Assembly: GCA_937902865.1 (NCBI GenBank)
Contig: CALFNJ010000198.1
Coordinates: forward strand, 1 to 7,776
DNA from: an uncultured Opitutaceae bacterium
GTDB taxonomy: Bacteria; Verrucomicrobiota; Verrucomicrobiia; Opitutales; Opitutaceae
DNA: 7,776 nucleotides
Direction: 5' to 3'
Both the position numbers and the translations under genes were made by a program. Below are positions 6,301 to 7,776 of the stretch, piece by piece. The notes beneath the pieces are model-generated. The model saw only the letters and a list, made by a program, of their open reading frames with translations, was not told the DNA's origin and searched no databases. Each line of letters begins with the position of its first letter. The stretch's first letter is position 1.

Positions 6301-7776
6301 CGGATAATTCGGATCGAGCGGCACATAAGCCGCACCCGCCTTCAGCACGCCGAGCACCGCCACGATCATGTCCACCGAGCGATCCACCATCAGCCCGACC
6401 AGAGTTTCCGGCCCCACCCCGCGCCGCCGCAATTCCACCGCCAGGCCATTTGCGCGCGTGTGCAGTTCCCGATACGTGAGTGCCACGTCGTCATGCACCG
6501 CCGCCATGCGACCAGAATTTTTCGCCGCCGCCTCATCGAGCAGGTCGAGCAGCGTGGCCGCCGCCGGCACCGACGCCGTCGTGGCGTTGAACGTCTCCAG
6601 CACGAGCTGCGCTTCGTCCGGCGTGGTCAGCGTGAGCTCGCCGATCGCCGTGTCCGGCTGCGCCGCCATCTGCGCGAGCACCGAGCGAAGCTGCGAGGCC
6701 ACGCGCGCGATCTGGTCGTCGGGATAAACGCTGCGGTTGTAGCCGAACTTCACCGCGACCGACGTCGCGGGATCGACCGTCAGATCCAGGTCGTAGTGCG
6801 TGCGATCGTGCGCCTCGACGCCTTCGACGCGCCAGGCCGACTCGCCCGCGCCCATCCCTCGATCGACCGGATAATTCTCGAACACGAGCAGATGGTCGAA
6901 CAGGTCGCGGCCCAGCGGTGTCAGTGCCTGAACATCCGCGATCGGCAGATGGTGATGCGCCTCGCCTGCCAGCGCCGCACGCTGCAGTTCGCCCAGCAGC
7001 GCCGCCACGCGCGTCGTCGCCGTCGCGCGCACGCGCACCGGCACCGCGCAGATGAATGGTCCGACCATTTCTTCGACGCCCGGCAGGTCCGCAGGCCGGC
7101 CCGAGACGATCGCTCCAAACACGACGTCGTGCGTCCGGTTGTGCCGGCCAAGCACGAGGCCCCACGCCGCCTGCAGCACGGTGTTGAGCGTCACTCCCGC
7201 GCGCGCCGCCAGCGTGCGCAATCCGCCGCTCAGGTTTTCTCCGAGTTCAAGCAACTGGTCCGCCGCGGCGAACGGCGCATGCGCCGCAGACTTTGCCAGG
7301 ATCGGCAGGCCGGTCGCCGCATCGAAGTCCGCGAGATATTCCGCCCAGTAGCGTCGCGACAAACCCAGGTCCCGCGCCGCCCGCCAGCGGATGTAGTGAC
7401 GGAAGGGCACCGGACTCGCCCCCGCCGCGCCGTCGTAGGCGCGCAGCAGGTCGCGCTGCACGAGTCCAAGGCTCCAGCCGTCGAGCAGCAGGTGATGATA
7501 ACTCCAGATGACCTCGATCGCGTCATCCGCCGTCCGCCACAAGCTAACGCGCCAGAGCGCATCGCGTTCGAGATCGAATCCACGTGCCAGATCCGCCGCG
7601 CGTGCCGCCGCGATCGTGCGCACCTGCTCAGCCGGCGCCAGGTCGCGCAGGTCCGTCGTCACGATCTCGGCGCGACGTTCGCGCCAGATCAGCTGCAGCG
7701 GCTCATCCAGCCCGTCGTGCACAAAATTCGTCCGCAGGATCGCATGCTGTCGCCCGACTTCGCGCCACGCCGCCTC
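3349..7776 (-). CDS. NRPS, C-A(Orn)-T-C, 5' end outside window
   Basis: Multimodular nonribosomal peptide synthetase; 1475 residues are visible and the gene continues past base 7776. The first visible codons read through a canonical condensation-domain stretch (RQHAILRTNF), so the frame is open at the edge; a GTG at 7722 is internal, not the start. Domains, numbered from the first visible residue: C domain 1-390 with HHLLLDG at 94-100; A domain about 403-938; carrier domain about 953-1023 with phosphopantetheine Ser987 in LGGHSL; second C domain about 1043-1468 with HHIVGDG at 1173-1179. It should activate and load ornithine, condense it with the upstream chain, then condense the Orn-bearing chain with the residue on the next protein. 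There is no epimerisation domain. Ending on a C domain with no A domain is unusual; the missing A-T-TE is supplied by the gene 12 bases downstream. An in-frame insert of about 36 residues interrupts the A domain. NRPS identity is certain; specificity is inferred from the pocket code. Confidence 0.97.
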   Translation of the reverse strand, partial: EAAWREVGRQHAILRTNFVHDGLDEPLQLIWRERRAEIVTTDLRDLAPAEQVRTIAAARAADLARGFDLERDALWRVSLWRTADDAIEVIWSYHHLLLDGWSLGLVQRDLLRAYDGAAGASPVPFRHYIRWRAARDLGLSRRYWAEYLADFDAATGLPILAKSAAHAPFAAADQLLELGENLSGGLRTLAARAGVTLNTVLQAAWGLVLGRHNRTHDVVFGAIVSGRPADLPGVEEMVGPFICAVPVRVRATATTRVAALLGELQRAALAGEAHHHLPIADVQALTPLGRDLFDHLLVFENYPVDRGMGAGESAWRVEGVEAHDRTHYDLDLTVDPATSVAVKFGYNRSVYPDDQIARVASQLRSVLAQMAAQPDTAIGELTLTTPDEAQLVLETFNATTASVPAAATLLDLLDEAAAKNSGRMAAVHDDVALTYRELHTRANGLAVELRRRGVGPETLVGLMVDRSVDMIVAVLGVLKAGAAYVPLDPNYPADRLAFMISDAQPKLIVVSRLLADRVAAISGERISGRGLVGGVASAARRSAATFQSPVPPAAETATIVIEDVVPASEAPVTVLRPENLAYVIYTSGSTGKPKGVMVEHRTLVNAAIAWRVGYGLEAGEVRLLQMASLSFDVFAGDFIRALTNGGTLVVCDAETRLDPAAVCELLVRHRITLFESTPGLILPLMDHVRAQRVALPDLKLLILGSDTLPAKEYAQLVKDFGATRRIVNSYGVTEATIDTCFFEADRASLAGLATTDGPAPIGRPMANQQLYVLDDRRRPCPVGVAGELYIGGAGVARGYLARPELTAERFVEVELGGARRRLYRTGDLARWRADGNLEFLGRGDGQVKVRGFRVELGEIEARLKTHPSVRDAIVQARTVDGANELVAYVVPAGEGGPAEWRAHLLAELPEPMAPAYWVKLERLPLSPNGKIDRRALPAPDANASVRSSAFQAPRDASEEKLAAIWREVLQVARVGIEDNFFELGGHSLKAMQVVTRVQQAFGVRPGLREFFATPTIAGLAKLVAADGRREASVTIPPAPVQSDYPLSYAQQRLWLLHHLGGEAAYNMPEAYLIESPLDADALEWAFQALIARHEALRTAFVTVNGEPRQRILPTVSFTLRRLDLSRAADPEAEARAHADREASSSFDLVAPPLLRGTLLMLGGGRTVFLFTMHHIVGDGWSGNVLYRELFALYAARRRGAADPLPPLRIHYKDFAVWQKGRDFVGDETYWLKQLAGAPEALRLPYDFSPGDERDFRGDKALAEIDAATTEALRRLARAKRTTLANVFLAVFEALLFQLTKQEDGCVGVSIANRNHPDLEHLLGFFVNIVPVRVRVSETTEFDELLAQVVKASEEAFEHQDYPFDLLVQKVNPSRSNNRQPMVNVVYAFQNFADVHIDVGAKRGASADDGDVTSVRAFEHAFKTSKFDLTLFVADEDGKLSLTLEYDTGLFRAETVRKWLMGLKRFAAMVAAAAPK
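3373..4650 (-). other. Condensation domain 2, C-terminal end of the protein
   Basis: Complete C domain: SYAQQRLWLLHHL (C1-like), ARHEALRTAF (C2-like), HHIVGDGWS (C3, codons at 4240-4260), GFFVNIVPVRV and HQDYPFDLLV near the end. It resembles the ordinary LCL type: the carrier before it has no epimerisation domain and the C1 and C3 motifs are of that form. Its acceptor must be the aminoacyl carrier of the separate downstream protein, so this C domain acts in trans across a protein boundary. Nothing after it looks like a docking helix; the protein ends in an Ala-rich tail (AAMVAAAAPK). Confidence 0.93.
4708..4920 (-). other. Peptidyl carrier domain 1
   Basis: Thiolation domain between the Orn adenylation domain and the second C domain. 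The motif DNFFELGGHSLK is intact and its Ser (codon 4816-4818) is the phosphopantetheine attachment site. It carries ornithine and then the elongated chain as thioesters. Length and motif are normal for the family. Confidence 0.95.
4963..6570 (-). other. Adenylation domain, predicted ornithine-activating
   Basis: All core motifs are visible: LTYREL (a1), LKAGAAYVPLD (a2), LAYVIYTSGSTGKPKG (a3), NSYGVTE (a5, with Val for the usual Pro), GELYIGGAGVARGYL (a6), YRTGDL (a7), GRGDGQVKVRGFRVELGEIE (a8) and NGKIDRRALP (a10). Aligning by eye to the gramicidin S phenylalanine domain gives pocket residues D632, V633, G636, E675, I702, G704, S729, I737, D738 and K930. The code DVGEIGSIDK is, from memory, the classical ornithine code of gramicidin- and bacitracin-type synthetases. 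The acidic Glu and Asp fit a basic side chain. Lysine or another diamino acid is the main alternative. The a2-a3 loop carries an insert listed separately. Confidence 0.85.
6110..6216 (-). repeat. In-frame repeat-like insert in the a2-a3 loop of the Orn adenylation domain
   Basis: Between LLADRVAA and TIVIEDVVPAS, where A domains normally have a few loop residues, lie about 36 extra residues (starting ISGERISGRG, then GGVASAARR and TFQSPVPPAAE). Their DNA uses codons such as AGT, AGG, ATT, TCT, CGT, GGT, TTG, GCA and CAA that the rest of the gene mostly avoids. It contains a perfect 7-bp inverted repeat (CGGCGGA at 6162-6168, TCCGCCG at 6175-6181, loop TGCGAC) and a 9-base direct repeat CCGCCGACC at 6147-6155 and 6176-6184. 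Composition, symmetry and absence of any domain suggest a small dispersed repeat that landed in frame; the boundaries are approximate and its nature is inferred. Confidence 0.55.
6607..7776 (-). other. Condensation domain 1 (N-terminally cut by the window)
   Basis: Peptide-bond-forming domain that joins the upstream chain to the ornithine loaded on the following carrier. The visible part begins at the C2-like motif WREVGRQHAILRTNF and holds the intact catalytic HHLLLDG at 7477-7497, EEMVGPFICAVPVRV (the family GxFxNxxPxR region) and LLVFENYPV. The HHxxxDGWS form together with FENYPV is typical of ordinary elongation C domains; I see no sign of an epimerisation or heterocyclisation domain. Stereochemical subclass cannot be settled because the N-terminal motif is outside the window. 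Confidence 0.93.

Noticed and set aside
7720..7722. GTG as the start of the upstream NRPS gene
   Set aside because: The frame stays open to base 7776 and the residues before the GTG (WREVGRQHAILRTNF) are conserved condensation-domain sequence, so the true start is outside the window.

Overview
The window is GC-rich bacterial DNA. It lies entirely inside a nonribosomal peptide synthetase (NRPS) locus read on the minus strand, so biosynthetic order runs from high to low coordinates. It holds two large coding regions, both cut by the window edges, with only 12 bases between them. There are no RNA genes, transposases, CRISPR arrays or gene-free stretches. The sequence does not identify the organism. 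The composition and large modular enzymes would fit a Verrucomicrobiota, myxobacterial, pseudomonad or actinobacterial source, and a slight leaning to Verrucomicrobiota rests only on an unverified impression of a repeat-like insert.

Upstream protein (7776 down to 3349): the visible order is C (N-terminus missing), A, T, C. Its adenylation domain gives the ten-residue pocket code DVGEIGSIDK, which I recognise as a classical ornithine code. The last C domain has no A domain after it in the same polypeptide. It ends at a TAA stop.

Downstream protein (3336 down to 1, still open at the edge): the order is A, with a SAM-dependent methyltransferase inserted between core motifs a2 and a3, then T, then a type I thioesterase. 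The A-domain code reads DAFWLGGTFK, one conservative change from a classical valine code. The thioesterase shows its nucleophile (GYSAGG) and catalytic Asp, but its His lies past the window edge. The start codon is in the same reading frame as the upstream gene, and one in-frame TAA plus four codons separate them. The final C-A-MT-T-TE module is therefore split between C and A.

Read together, these are the last two modules of an assembly line: the first adds ornithine, and the second adds a valine-like, possibly methylated, residue and releases the chain by hydrolysis or cyclisation. The points most worth checking are the methyltransferase-interrupted A domain (a rare architecture whose a2-a3 position fits poorly with a valine pocket), the single-stop split of the last module, and a repeat-like, compositionally odd in-frame insert in the same a2-a3 loop of the ornithine A domain.
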